Shown here: positions 8,729 through 17,010 of the stretch, in pieces
How positions within the stretch are numbered: position 1 is the first letter of the stretch
Layout: each line of letters begins with the position of its first letter
NCBI RefSeq assembly: GCF_014191875.1
Contig: NZ_JACHXD010000014.1
Location: 62,001 to 126,000 of the forward strand
Direction of reading: 5' to 3'
DNA: 64,000 nucleotides
Source of the DNA: Pseudoduganella violacea
Lineage (GTDB): Bacteria > Pseudomonadota > Gammaproteobacteria > Burkholderiales > Burkholderiaceae_D
Program-made: the position numbers and the translations under genes
The notes under the pieces: generated by a model
What the model saw: the letters and a program-made list of their open reading frames with translations, nothing else
Told to the model about the DNA's origin: nothing
The model's database searches: none

Positions 8729-9217
8729 TTAGATGGCGGCCGTAGTTTCAGTGACCAGCGTATAGCCCAGGGCGGCGCACTCCTCCCGGAAGCGCGCCCT
8801 GAACTTCACGGCGTCAAAGCCGCCCAGTCTTTTCTGTTTTTCCAGCAGCAGGGCCGAGGTTTCATGGATCAGGGTCAGCACATAGGGAATCGCTTCCTGC
8901 TCCGGCATGGCGGCCAGCAGCGCAAAGTCCGGCCGCACGCTGAAATGGCCCACGTTGAAGCTGTCGGGAATGGCCGGAAGGCCCATGCGCGCGCGCCCGG
9001 ATACCCGTTTCTGCAAACGGAAGGGATGGCTGGGCTGGCCGTCTGGCCGGGCAAAACTCTGCAACAGCTCAAGATCGATCCACAAATGTTCCATCTGGCC
9101 GCCATAGTCTCCGCGCAGCCGCTCCTTCAGCTCGTCCAGCAGGGGGCGCAGGGCGCGAGCCAACGTCGCTGTGGTTTGGTCCACCATATTGGCGTGAATG
9201 CCGACTTCCATATCCAT
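8729..9217 (-). CDS. Hypothetical protein
   Basis: 162 residues, soluble, no signal peptide. I do not recognise the family. It is rich in helix-forming residues with LARALRPLLDELKERL near the start and a C-terminal segment FRARFREECAALGYTLV. A second ATG two codons in (9211) sits six bases after AAGGA and may be the true start. It lies 15 bases after the 9233-9727 gene and 55 bases before the serine hydrolase, so it belongs to the same probable operon. Confidence 0.6.
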   Translation of the reverse strand: MDMEVGIHANMVDQTTATLARALRPLLDELKERLRGDYGGQMEHLWIDLELLQSFARPDGQPSHPFRLQKRVSGRARMGLPAIPDSFNVGHFSVRPDFALLAAMPEQEAIPYVLTLIHETSALLLEKQKRLGGFDAVKFRARFREECAALGYTLVTETTAAI

Positions 9218-9232
9218 TCCTTTTTGATTTTT

Positions 9233-9727
9233 TCAGGCCAGGCCGCGCCAGGCGTTTATCTCTTCGTCCGTCAATACCGGCCCCCAGCCGCCGCGCAATT
9301 GCGCTTGCGCCTGGGTGTATTGGCGAAAATCGGGTTTGACGACGCCATGCTGTTCGCAGATTGACAGCACGATTTCCAGCTGCCGCCTCGTCGTGGGAAG
9401 GTCGCCACCATACCAGGTGCAGGCGCTGGTTTCCAGCACATGGTCGACAAGTCCCGCCAGGGTGTCATAAATGTCCTCGGGTATGGCGGCGCGCACGTCT
9501 TCCGGCCATTCATCGCCTAGACCGGTAATCGGCAGCGCGCTGAAACCCATATCCCAGGCCACAAATGTCTCGCGGTCTGCCTGGCCGACTTTCCATACGT
9601 GGTCGATGAACTGCGACAAGGCCGGATGCGCGATCTGATAGCGCCGGCAGAATCGCTGCAGGCAGGTGACGGCAATGCACTGCCTGGCGACAACGGAAAG
9701 ATCGTCAATGGAAACGGCGTTGTTCAT
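9233..9727 (-). CDS. Hypothetical protein
   Basis: 164 residues, acidic, soluble, with several Cys and Trp (CLQRFCRRYQ, TSACTWYGGDLP). No known motif was recognised. Its size and acidic, globular look resemble immunity or DUF proteins that travel with secreted factors, but this is only an impression. It starts 10 bases after the LprI-like gene and ends 15 bases before the next, consistent with one transcript from about 10600. Confidence 0.6.
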   Translation of the reverse strand: MNNAVSIDDLSVVARQCIAVTCLQRFCRRYQIAHPALSQFIDHVWKVGQADRETFVAWDMGFSALPITGLGDEWPEDVRAAIPEDIYDTLAGLVDHVLETSACTWYGGDLPTTRRQLEIVLSICEQHGVVKPDFRQYTQAQAQLRGGWGPVLTDEEINAWRGLA

Positions 9728-9737
9728 TCGCTGCGCA

Positions 9738-10577
9738 TTAATGTTTCGGCGTCCAGTGCATCAGCCGGTCATGCTGTTGCCGATACTGCTCATGGAGGCA
9801 GGTGGCCATGGCGGCCGATTTTTTGCAGCTCGCGTCACGGTCCTTGAGCCAATCGAGCTGGAACGAACGCAGTTCGTCGCGCGCGCCGACGGTATCGTTC
9901 CCGCGCCGGATTTCATTGAACAGGGCGGCCAATTCCAGATCCTGCTTCGCCAATTGGGCATCGCTGCAAATGCTGCGTTCGATCGCGGTCCCGGCCTTGC
10001 GGCAGTCAAAGGACGGGCCTTCCGGCGTTGCGCGGTATGTTGGGCGGATAAACTGGGTTGGCGCGATGGGCGAAAGGTCTCCGTTCGGCGCGAGGTACTG
10101 CGCCTGCTTGGGCTGGACCTCGACGTCGCTCAACCAGTCCGTGATGGCCTTGCGCGCAATGGCCGGAACTTCTTCCGGCCGCAAGCCGCTTGAGGCGAGC
10201 GTCAAGGAATCCTCGTCCAGATAGACGCCGATGCCCACGCCTTCCTGGCTGTCGAACCAGAACATGCCCTTCACCATGCAGGCATGGGCGACGCAGGCGG
10301 AAACGCTGACGTAGCGCTGTTTCACAACCACGACCGGGTCGGGTGGACCGCCCAGGGCGCTCAGCAACTCGTCGGCGATCTTGGGTGGAACGCTATTCTT
10401 GATCAATCCCTTGGCGCGTTTATCCCAAATAAAGGCGTTGCTCGATTTTCCCTCATAGGAAAGCACCCAGCCGGCCGGCTTTGCCCCTGCCCAAGCGCTG
10501 TTTGCCATGGCTAGCAGCAAGGCAAAGATCATCCAGGGCTTTAATCTGCGCGCGTATTGGATATTCAAACCCGCCAT
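9738..10577 (-). CDS. Secreted protein with C-terminal LprI-like (DUF1311) domain
   Basis: 279 residues. A signal peptide (MIFALLLAMANSAWA) directs it to the periplasm. The middle part (about 35-185) is unassigned. The C-terminal part, about 190-275, shows the DUF1311/LprI signature: SFDCRKAGTAIERSICSD, then FQLDWLKDRDASCK and ATCLHEQYRQ, with four conserved Cys. DUF1311 proteins include lysozyme inhibitors, so a role in protecting or managing the cell wall is possible. GGGGG precedes the ATG. First gene of the minus-strand group down to the serine hydrolase; it shares a 135-bp divergent spacer with the NHL/M23 gene. Confidence 0.75.
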   Translation of the reverse strand: MAGLNIQYARRLKPWMIFALLLAMANSAWAGAKPAGWVLSYEGKSSNAFIWDKRAKGLIKNSVPPKIADELLSALGGPPDPVVVVKQRYVSVSACVAHACMVKGMFWFDSQEGVGIGVYLDEDSLTLASSGLRPEEVPAIARKAITDWLSDVEVQPKQAQYLAPNGDLSPIAPTQFIRPTYRATPEGPSFDCRKAGTAIERSICSDAQLAKQDLELAALFNEIRRGNDTVGARDELRSFQLDWLKDRDASCKKSAAMATCLHEQYRQQHDRLMHWTPKH

Positions 10578-10638
10578 TGCTACCCCCTTGTTTAACTATG
10601 GGGAAAATTATACGGGGATCTTATTATTCGCAGTAAAT

Positions 10639-10656
10639 AATTTCTAAATAGAAATT
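10639..10656. promoter_or_regulatory. 18-bp palindrome in a divergent spacer
   Basis: AATTTCTA-AA-TAGAAATT is a perfect 8-bp inverted repeat with a 2-base centre; the flanks add partial symmetry (AAAT / GTTT). It lies in an AT-rich spacer between the LprI-like gene and the NHL/M23 gene, where a regulator could control both. Confidence 0.4.
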
Positions 10657-10712
10657 GTTTGGGGATTATTAATGGGGTAAGCTTTCGGCTTCGATTCTCG
10701 CGAGCATTGCCG

Positions 10713-12857
10713 ATGTCCCAATCCAAGTTGCCCCTTACCGTGGCGGCCATCGCCGTCAGCGCTGCGCTCGCCAGCGCCTGTACTGTCTACTATGTGATGC
10801 ATTCGGGCGAAACGGCCCAGGCGCCGGCGCCGAAAGCGGCCAGCATCCGCCGCACGCCAAGGCTGTGGACGGCGCGCGTGCATAATCTGGCCGGCGATGG
10901 CGTGGCCGGCAATGCCAACGGGGCTGCGGCCCAGGCGCGCTTTGCCGATCCGTATGGGATTGTGGCCGACAGCGCCGGCAATATCTATGTCAGCGATGGC
11001 GGGGCCAATAACCGCATCCGCAAGATCGGCGTGGATGGCCAGGTCAGCACCCTGGCAGGCGGCGCCGAAGGCTATGCGGAAGGCAAGGGCGCGCAGGCGG
11101 CGTTCAACACGCCGTCCGGTCTTGCCATCGACAAGCAGGGCAATCTGTATGTGGCCGACACCGGCAACCACGTCATCCGAAAAATCACGCCGGACGGCAC
11201 CGTCTCTACGCTGGCCGGCAATGGCATCGCCGGCTACGCCGACGGCAAGGGTGCCGAGGCCCAGTTCAATGGGCCGCTGAGCGTGGCGGTCGATGCCGAC
11301 GGCGCGGTATTCGTGGCCGACACCTATAACGACCGCATTCGCCGCATCGCGCCCAATGGCGTGGTCACGACCGTTGCGGGCAGCGGCAAGCCAGGCTTCA
11401 CCGATGGCGCGGCCGCCTCGGCGCAATTCGATACGCCCTGCGGCATCGCCCTTGATGGCCTGGGCAATCTGTATATCGCCGACAGTCTGAATGACGCCAT
11501 CCGCAAGCTCGGCACCGATGGACTGGTCAGCACCATCGTCAGCGCGCCGGAAGAAGCGCGCCAGCACATCCTGAAAAAACCGATGGCGCTCACGGTCACG
11601 CATGACGGCTTCCTCTACGTTGTCAGCGGCTCGCAAGGCCATGTGGTGCAGGTCGCGCCGGACCGAGAATACGACGCGCTGCCCGATCTCGATCATCCGC
11701 CCGAGCCGGGCTACGGCAGCGACGGCAAGGTGCGCCTGTACGCGCCGCGCGGCGTGGCAGTGGCTGCGGACGGCGCGGTGCTGGTGTCGGACGCGCGCAC
11801 CTTCCGCCTGCACCGCCTGGCCGTGGCCGAGAAGGGCCAGTCCGTGCCCGTCATCGTGCAGCCCGCGCCGCCAGCGCGCAAGGAGCCGATGTTGTGGCCC
11901 GTGGCGCCGCAGAGCGAGCCGCATGAGGTGGTGGGCGTGATGGGCGAGGTGCGCGGCGATTTCGAAGGCGAGAGCCGGCACCACTTCCATGCCGGCCTCG
12001 ATGTCCAGGCCGAAGTCGGCCAGCCCGTGCTGGCGGTGGCGCCGGCCAAGGTTGTCGATCCGCTGCCGAACTGGGGCTTCGGTACTCTGTCCGAAGGCCT
12101 GCATCTTGGTTCCCTGTCTTACATCCATATGCGCGTGGGCCGCACGCCGGCCAACAAGGCGCTCGATGCGCGTTTCCAGCTGCTGGCCGACGAGAAGGGC
12201 AAGCCGGAGCGCGTGCGCGTGCGGCGCGGCACCCGCTTCGATACGGGCGAGACCCTGGGCACGGTCAATGGCATGGCCCATGTCCACCTCGATTACGCAC
12301 CGAACGGTGGGGCGCGCAATCCTTTGAGCCTGCCGTTCATCGGCCTGCGCGACACGGTGGCGCCGCGCATCGAGAGCATCGCGCTGTACGATCGCAAGGA
12401 CCGTAAGCTGCCGCTGGGCCATGGCAATCCGGTGCGCGTTTCGCGCGAGCTGGGCGAGCTGAGTATCGTGGTCGAAGCGTATGACCAGATGGACGAAAAC
12501 CTGGCGCGCCGCCGCCTGGGTCTGTACAAGCTGGGCTACCAGCTGCTGCAGGCCGACGGCAGGCCGGCGCCCGGTTATGAAGAGCCGCGCATGGCCCAGG
12601 TCTATGACCGGCTGCCGCGCAACCGCGAGGCGGTCAAGTACGCCTATGCACCGAACAGCGGCATCACGGTCCACGGCAGCAAGACCACGCGCTTTGCATA
12701 TGTGCTGAATAACACGCTGAGCGACGGGCAGATCACACCCGGCATGTGGAAGGTAGCGGATATCGCCCCGGGCCAGTACACCTTGCGCATACTGGCCTCG
12801 GACTACGCGGGCAATGTGGCGACCACCGGCCGCGATCTGCGCGTGATGATCGAGTAG
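10713..12857 (+). CDS. NHL-repeat protein with C-terminal M23-like domain
   Basis: About 714 residues. An N-terminal hydrophobic segment with a possible lipobox (AALASAC) is followed by at least five NHL beta-propeller blades (pattern PYGIVADSAGNIYVSDGGAN, each with ADxxNxxIRKI), roughly residues 40-340. The second part carries HFHAGLDVQAEVGQPVLAVA and HVHLDYAPNG, matching the HxxxD and HxH metal motifs of M23 endopeptidases, then an Ig-like C-terminal region. A longer frame begins at TTG 10659; the ATG at 10713 directly before the signal segment is more likely. Predicted envelope protein; enzymatic activity is uncertain because part of the domain is diverged. Confidence 0.8.
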   Translation: MSQSKLPLTVAAIAVSAALASACTVYYVMHSGETAQAPAPKAASIRRTPRLWTARVHNLAGDGVAGNANGAAAQARFADPYGIVADSAGNIYVSDGGANNRIRKIGVDGQVSTLAGGAEGYAEGKGAQAAFNTPSGLAIDKQGNLYVADTGNHVIRKITPDGTVSTLAGNGIAGYADGKGAEAQFNGPLSVAVDADGAVFVADTYNDRIRRIAPNGVVTTVAGSGKPGFTDGAAASAQFDTPCGIALDGLGNLYIADSLNDAIRKLGTDGLVSTIVSAPEEARQHILKKPMALTVTHDGFLYVVSGSQGHVVQVAPDREYDALPDLDHPPEPGYGSDGKVRLYAPRGVAVAADGAVLVSDARTFRLHRLAVAEKGQSVPVIVQPAPPARKEPMLWPVAPQSEPHEVVGVMGEVRGDFEGESRHHFHAGLDVQAEVGQPVLAVAPAKVVDPLPNWGFGTLSEGLHLGSLSYIHMRVGRTPANKALDARFQLLADEKGKPERVRVRRGTRFDTGETLGTVNGMAHVHLDYAPNGGARNPLSLPFIGLRDTVAPRIESIALYDRKDRKLPLGHGNPVRVSRELGELSIVVEAYDQMDENLARRRLGLYKLGYQLLQADGRPAPGYEEPRMAQVYDRLPRNREAVKYAYAPNSGITVHGSKTTRFAYVLNNTLSDGQITPGMWKVADIAPGQYTLRILASDYAGNVATTGRDLRVMIE

Positions 12858-12881
12858 GGCAGAGCGGCGTCCTGCGCCGTC

Positions 12882-14426
12882 TTACTGCGCGCCGCCATTG
12901 CCGGCCGGCGCCGCGCAAGCTTGGCGCTTGCCGCGCCACTTCTCGGCCTGCTCCTTGCTGGCGGCCTGTCCCAGTTCGCCGTTTTCGTAGACGCGGATCA
13001 GGCGTTCGACGGCAATCTTGTCGCCGCGCTCGGCCGCCACCGTGAAATGCTGGAAGGCTTGCGCCGGGTCTTTTTCCAGTGCGCGCCCGGCCTCGTACAG
13101 CATACCCAGCTTGCGCATGGCCTCTGGATTGTTCTGGGCCGAGGCGATGCTGTACCAGCGCACCGCTTCGTACAGGTTCTTGGGCATGCCGCGTCCCTCT
13201 TCGTACATGCCGCCCAGGGCGCTTTGCGCATAGCTGTTGTTTTGGGCAATGGCCTTGCGATACCAGGCCAGCGCCTGCGCGTAGTCGCGCGGCACGCCCT
13301 TGCCGGTCTCGTAGGCGTAGCCGATATTGTTCTGGCCCGATGCATTGCCTTGTTCGGCGGCCTTGCGATACCAGGCCACGGCGGCGGCCTGCTCGATTTC
13401 GTTCTGGGCCTCCTGCATCAGGGCATAGCCCAGCTGGACCTGGGCGCCGCTATTGCCGCGTTCCGCCGCGCGCTCCAGCCACTTCCTGCCTTCGGCTTCA
13501 TTGCGTCCGATGCCCACGCCATGCGTATAAGCGTAGGAGATGTTGTACATGGACCAGGCTTCGCCTTGCGCCGCCGCTTTCAGATACCAGGCGAAGGCCA
13601 TGGCCGGCTCTTTTTCCACACCTTCGCCGCGCCAGTACATGACGCCCAGATTATTCTGCGCCACCGCCAGCCCGAGGTGCGCCGCCTTGCTGTACCAGCC
13701 GACGGCCACGCCGCTGTCGCGCGCAACGCCGTCGCCGCGCTGGTACATCGCGCCCAGATAGTTTTGCGCTTCCGCCGAACCGTTGGCGGCAGCGGTACGC
13801 AGCCAGTGCAGGGCGTCGGCGTTGTCGCGCTCCAGGCCGAGGTAGCCTTTGGCATAAGCACGTCCCAAGGAGAACTGGGCGGCGGGAAAACCTTGTTCGG
13901 CCGCGGCGCGATACCAGCGCCGCGCTTGCGCCGGGTCGGCCGGGGCGCCGCGCCCATATTCCAGCATGCGCGCCAGCTCATACTGGGCGGCGGCCTGGCC
14001 TTGCTCGGCCGCCGCGCGCTGGGTCGCCAGCTGCTGGATCAGTACGGGGTTTGCCGAAGCCGGGCCGATATCCCAGCGGAAGCCCAATTCGGTCCAGGCG
14101 TCGGTGGGCCGGCCTTCCGGCGAGCTGCCAGGCCGGTAGCGGCAGTTGCGGGCGCTGGCCAGGGCCAGCTGCCGTTGTTCTTCATTATTGCCGGGCGCCA
14201 GGAACACAGTCTCCAGCAGCAAGCCATCGACGCTGATCTGCACCGCCAGCCTCAACTCGCCATTTTGCGGTTTCTGCATGGGGGCCGGGTTGAGGCAGCT
14301 GATATCCAGCGGCGCCGGTTCGGTCGTGCCGGGGGGATTGAGCTTGCTGGCGGCGTGGGCGGGAAGCAGGCTGGCGCTGGCCAGCAGGGCGGCGCACAGA
14401 GGGAGCAGGGACAGGCGTTTATGCAT
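12882..14426 (-). CDS. Secreted Sel1-repeat protein with N-terminal TonB-C-like domain
   Basis: About 514 residues. Signal peptide MHKRLSLLPLCAALLASASL; then a TonB-C-like module (LRLAVQISVDGLLLETVFLA) and about ten Sel1 repeats (A-x-x-W-Y-x-K-A-A-x-Q-G-x pattern) filling residues 150-500. Sel1 repeats make an alpha-solenoid that binds other proteins. A longer frame reaches 14477, but the ATG at 14426 starts the signal peptide. A 13-bp motif lies 61 bases upstream, also found 59 bases before the paralogue downstream, which supports both starts. Exact role unknown. Confidence 0.8.
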   Translation of the reverse strand: MHKRLSLLPLCAALLASASLLPAHAASKLNPPGTTEPAPLDISCLNPAPMQKPQNGELRLAVQISVDGLLLETVFLAPGNNEEQRQLALASARNCRYRPGSSPEGRPTDAWTELGFRWDIGPASANPVLIQQLATQRAAAEQGQAAAQYELARMLEYGRGAPADPAQARRWYRAAAEQGFPAAQFSLGRAYAKGYLGLERDNADALHWLRTAAANGSAEAQNYLGAMYQRGDGVARDSGVAVGWYSKAAHLGLAVAQNNLGVMYWRGEGVEKEPAMAFAWYLKAAAQGEAWSMYNISYAYTHGVGIGRNEAEGRKWLERAAERGNSGAQVQLGYALMQEAQNEIEQAAAVAWYRKAAEQGNASGQNNIGYAYETGKGVPRDYAQALAWYRKAIAQNNSYAQSALGGMYEEGRGMPKNLYEAVRWYSIASAQNNPEAMRKLGMLYEAGRALEKDPAQAFQHFTVAAERGDKIAVERLIRVYENGELGQAASKEQAEKWRGKRQACAAPAGNGGAQ

Positions 14427-14486
14427 TTGCAATGACAACAAGTTACAGAAGCCAGCCACTATATTGTGCAAAAGCAAGAAAATATA

Positions 14487-14499
14487 CGCACATTGTCAC
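14487..14499 (-). promoter_or_regulatory. Shared upstream motif, copy 1
   Basis: GTGACAATGTGCG on the minus strand, 61 bases before the first Sel1-repeat gene. The identical 13-mer occurs at 15947-15959 before its paralogue. GTGACA could be a -35 element or part of a regulator site. Confidence 0.4.
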
Positions 14500-14577
14500 A
14501 GTCCGGCGTTTTCCCTGCGGACTGTGGCGCGGATGCGACTTGCCGCACCAAACTGGCACGCCTTGGCCCCTGGGCAG

Positions 14578-15888
14578 TTACTTGTTGTCGTCCTTGCTCA
14601 GCTCCGCCAATCGGGCTTGCCAAATTGCAGCTTCAGCTTCGTTCTTTACCTGGCCCAGTTCGCCATTTTCGTAGATCTGGACCATGCGCCGCACGGATTT
14701 CAGGTGGGATTTGCTTGCTGCCCGCTTAAAGTAGTCGAAGGCGAGGGAGGTATCTATTAGCCTGCCCTGGCCGTTTTCATAAGCCTGAGCGAGCTTGGCC
14801 TCAGCCGCGGAATTGCCCTGGTTGGCTGCGCGCTGGTACCAGAGAATCGCTTCGGCCTGGTCGGCAAGTGAACCGTTGATCAAAAAATTGCCCATCACAT
14901 ATTGAGACGTGGCCAGGCCCTGGCGCGCAGCCTTGCGCATCCAGACCTGCGCCTGAGCCTTGTCTTCGGGAACGCCTTTTCCGTCGAAATAGGCGATAGC
15001 GAGATTGTGCTGCGCGTATCGATGGTTTTGCTCGGCGGCCTTTTGATACCACTGCACGGCAAGGATGGCGTCCTGCTTGAGATGGATGCCGGCCGCGTAC
15101 GCCTGGGCCAGCCGAGCTTGGGCATGGGCATAGCCTGCATTGGCAGCCTTCTCGTACCAGGCGATGGCCGTGGCATAGTTCTGCGCTACGCCATTCCCGT
15201 CGTAATAGAAAAGAGCCAGATCGGTTTGAGCTTCAGCCCATCCTTGGTCCGCCGCAGCCTGGCACCAGCGGATGGCTGTTTGTAGATCCTTGCCAACGCC
15301 CGCGCCATCCCGATAGGCGAGGCATAGCCGGCCCTGGGCTTGAGCATGTCCGGCCTCGGCGGCCTTCTGCAGCCATGCAAGCGCAGCTTGCTCGTCGCGG
15401 GGCGTGCCGATCGCCAGCGCATACATGTCGGCGAGATTGTACTGCGCCACTTTATTGCCGCGCTCGGCATTGGTGCGGGTCTCTTCGAAGAGTTCGATAT
15501 TGTGAAATTTGCTACTTTCATCTTCAGGCTGCCAGTGAAACTCCATTCGATGCCATGTCCCGGAAGCTGGGCGCTGTTCATTTGGTTTGAAACGGCAATG
15601 CTGGACCGTATCCAATGCGGCATTTTCGAAAGCCGGTTCGCCGCTCGATGCTTGAATGCGCGAGTCCAGCAACTGGCCTTGAGGATTGAGTTTCAGTTCA
15701 ACTCGAACATGGCCTGGCCGGCCATGGAGAGATGGTGGCCACGTACCGATGCAACCCTCTGGGGACTGCGCCAGGTTACGGGATTCCTCGCCGTGCGCCG
15801 GAGCATAAAAGACCAACATGGCTGCGCATAGCAGCGTGGCGGCATAAGGATGTGAATGGATTGTTGGCGGGAGCGCGGGCGGGTGCAT
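14578..15888 (-). CDS. Sel1-repeat protein, paralogue of the 12882-14426 gene
   Basis: About 436 residues. It has the same architecture as its neighbour: signal peptide (TLLCAAMLVFYAPAHG), TonB-C-like module (VRVELKLNPQGQLLDSRIQA, then CRFKP), and about eight Sel1 repeats. Both end with a similar tail (YENGELGQ followed by a KxxAExW-type helix), so they arose by tandem duplication. The region is somewhat AT-richer than its sister. The start at 15888 is chosen because the shared upstream motif then sits at the same distance; a longer frame goes to 15951. Confidence 0.78.
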   Translation of the reverse strand: MHPPALPPTIHSHPYAATLLCAAMLVFYAPAHGEESRNLAQSPEGCIGTWPPSLHGRPGHVRVELKLNPQGQLLDSRIQASSGEPAFENAALDTVQHCRFKPNEQRPASGTWHRMEFHWQPEDESSKFHNIELFEETRTNAERGNKVAQYNLADMYALAIGTPRDEQAALAWLQKAAEAGHAQAQGRLCLAYRDGAGVGKDLQTAIRWCQAAADQGWAEAQTDLALFYYDGNGVAQNYATAIAWYEKAANAGYAHAQARLAQAYAAGIHLKQDAILAVQWYQKAAEQNHRYAQHNLAIAYFDGKGVPEDKAQAQVWMRKAARQGLATSQYVMGNFLINGSLADQAEAILWYQRAANQGNSAAEAKLAQAYENGQGRLIDTSLAFDYFKRAASKSHLKSVRRMVQIYENGELGQVKNEAEAAIWQARLAELSKDDNK

Positions 15889-15946
15889 TTCTCGGCGGCA
15901 GATGGGCAGGGGCGCAACTATAGCCGATCGGCCAGGACCGAAAATG

Positions 15947-15959
15947 CGCACATTGTCAC
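15947..15959 (-). promoter_or_regulatory. Shared upstream motif, copy 2
   Basis: Second copy of GTGACAATGTGCG, 59 bases before the 14578-15888 gene. It overlaps the edge of the hairpin at 15957-15987. Confidence 0.4.
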
Positions 15960-15987
15960 GTTCTGGGAACCGGGTTCCCAGAACGTG
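15957..15987. repeat. Perfect 15-bp inverted repeat
   Basis: CACGTTCTGGGAACC-G-GGTTCCCAGAACGTG, complete symmetry over 31 bases, 6 bases after the stop of the DUF2807 gene (minus). It could end that transcript, but the following bases lack a U-tract and instead run into the shared motif before the next gene, so it could equally be a protein-binding site. Confidence 0.55.
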
Positions 15988-15993
15988 GAGCGA

Positions 15994-16857
15994 TTATTGA
16001 ACGACGCTGGTGCGTTTGCCGCTGATGCTGCGCTGGGCCGGGTTGCCGTAGACGGTGATGCTGCCGGAACCGTTGGTCGAAGCTTGCAGCTTGTCCGAGA
16101 CCGAGGCGACGATACTGCCCGAGCCATTGCAGGTCAGGTCGGCGATTTCGGCGCGCAGGCCGGACAGGCGGGCGCCGCCCGAGCCATGCACGTTGACGTC
16201 CAGGGTGCGCACATTGCCGTTGGCGCTGAACGGGCCGGAGCCGTGGATGGCCACGCGCAGATGCTCGCCGCGCACCGTGCCCAGATCCACCTTGCCGGAA
16301 CCGTTCATGGTGACGCGGGTGGCGCCGCTGTCGAGGCCTTCGCCGGTCAGGTTGCCCGAGCCGGCGTTGTGGATGTCGAGCTGGTCGACGCGGCCACGCA
16401 AGTCCATGCGGCCGGAGCCGCGCTGGGCCAGGCTCAAGGCGCCGCCGTTCAGGCCGTCGATGTGGACGCGCACCGAACCGTTGGTTTCCACTTCGCGCAG
16501 TTGCGGCGCAGTGTAGCGGATGCGGATCGGGCGTGTGCTGCGCAGGTCGTCGTCGGTCCAGATGCGCAGCACCGGGCCCTTGTCGTCGATGAAGACGCGC
16601 GGCAGCAGATTGCTGTCGCCTTCGATCTGCAGCGAGGCGGTCTTGCCGATCTGGATATCGACATCGAGGTCGATACGGCGGCGCACGTCGATATCGAGGG
16701 CGGCCGCGCCGCTGACTGGGCGGGTTTCCTTGGTAATCACGCCATCGCCATTGATGCCGGGGCCGGATGCGGGCCAGCTGTACTGGGCATTTTCGGGAAC
16801 GACAATAACGCAGCCGCCGAGGGCGAGCAGGGCGGCAAAGGCGATTGGCAAGCGCAT
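15994..16857 (-). CDS. DUF2807 (head GIN domain) lipoprotein
   Basis: 287 residues. A lipoprotein signal peptide (ALLALGGC, Cys16) is followed by a DUF2807 domain: DIDVRRRIDLDVDIQIGK at the start and repeated NGSG/HGSG turns (RGSGRMDLRG, NAGSGNLTGEG, MNGSGKVDLG, HGSGGARLSG) forming right-handed beta-helix coils. Proteins of this family are thought to sit in the cell envelope; their function is poorly known. A likely sigma-70 promoter lies upstream at 16901-16930. It is separated from mmsB by 153 bases and a possible terminator, so it is probably an independent gene. Confidence 0.85.
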   Translation of the reverse strand: MRLPIAFAALLALGGCVIVVPENAQYSWPASGPGINGDGVITKETRPVSGAAALDIDVRRRIDLDVDIQIGKTASLQIEGDSNLLPRVFIDDKGPVLRIWTDDDLRSTRPIRIRYTAPQLREVETNGSVRVHIDGLNGGALSLAQRGSGRMDLRGRVDQLDIHNAGSGNLTGEGLDSGATRVTMNGSGKVDLGTVRGEHLRVAIHGSGPFSANGNVRTLDVNVHGSGGARLSGLRAEIADLTCNGSGSIVASVSDKLQASTNGSGSITVYGNPAQRSISGKRTSVVQ

Positions 16858-16900
16858 GAGGTTTTCCTTTTTCTGGTTGTGGCGTGATTGCAGAATGGAA

Positions 16901-16930
16901 ATTTTAGCGTTTTGCCCAGCCGTCTGTCAC
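16901..16930 (-). promoter_or_regulatory. Sigma-70-like promoter of the DUF2807 gene
   Basis: On the minus strand GTGACA (16930-16925) and TAAAAT (16906-16901) are separated by 18 bases and lie about 45 bases before the ATG. Five of six bases match the consensus in each hexamer. Confidence 0.5.
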
Positions 16931-16966
16931 GGAATGCGACGAAAGGTCAAAATCGGGGGCTGAACT

Positions 16967-16993
16967 GCGCGCGGCGTGCCGCGGGCCGCGCGC
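16967..16993 (-). terminator. GC-rich hairpin after mmsB
   Basis: GCGCGCGGC and GCCGCGCGC form a perfect 9-bp stem with a 9-base loop, 18 bases after the mmsB stop. No U-tract follows directly, so termination is plausible rather than certain. Confidence 0.4.
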
Positions 16994-17010
16994 CTTTTCC
17001 GGCCGCCGGT

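Noticed and set aside
10644-12674. 676-codon minus-strand frame
   Set aside because: Opposite the NHL/M23 gene, whose motifs are clear; no domain on the minus strand.
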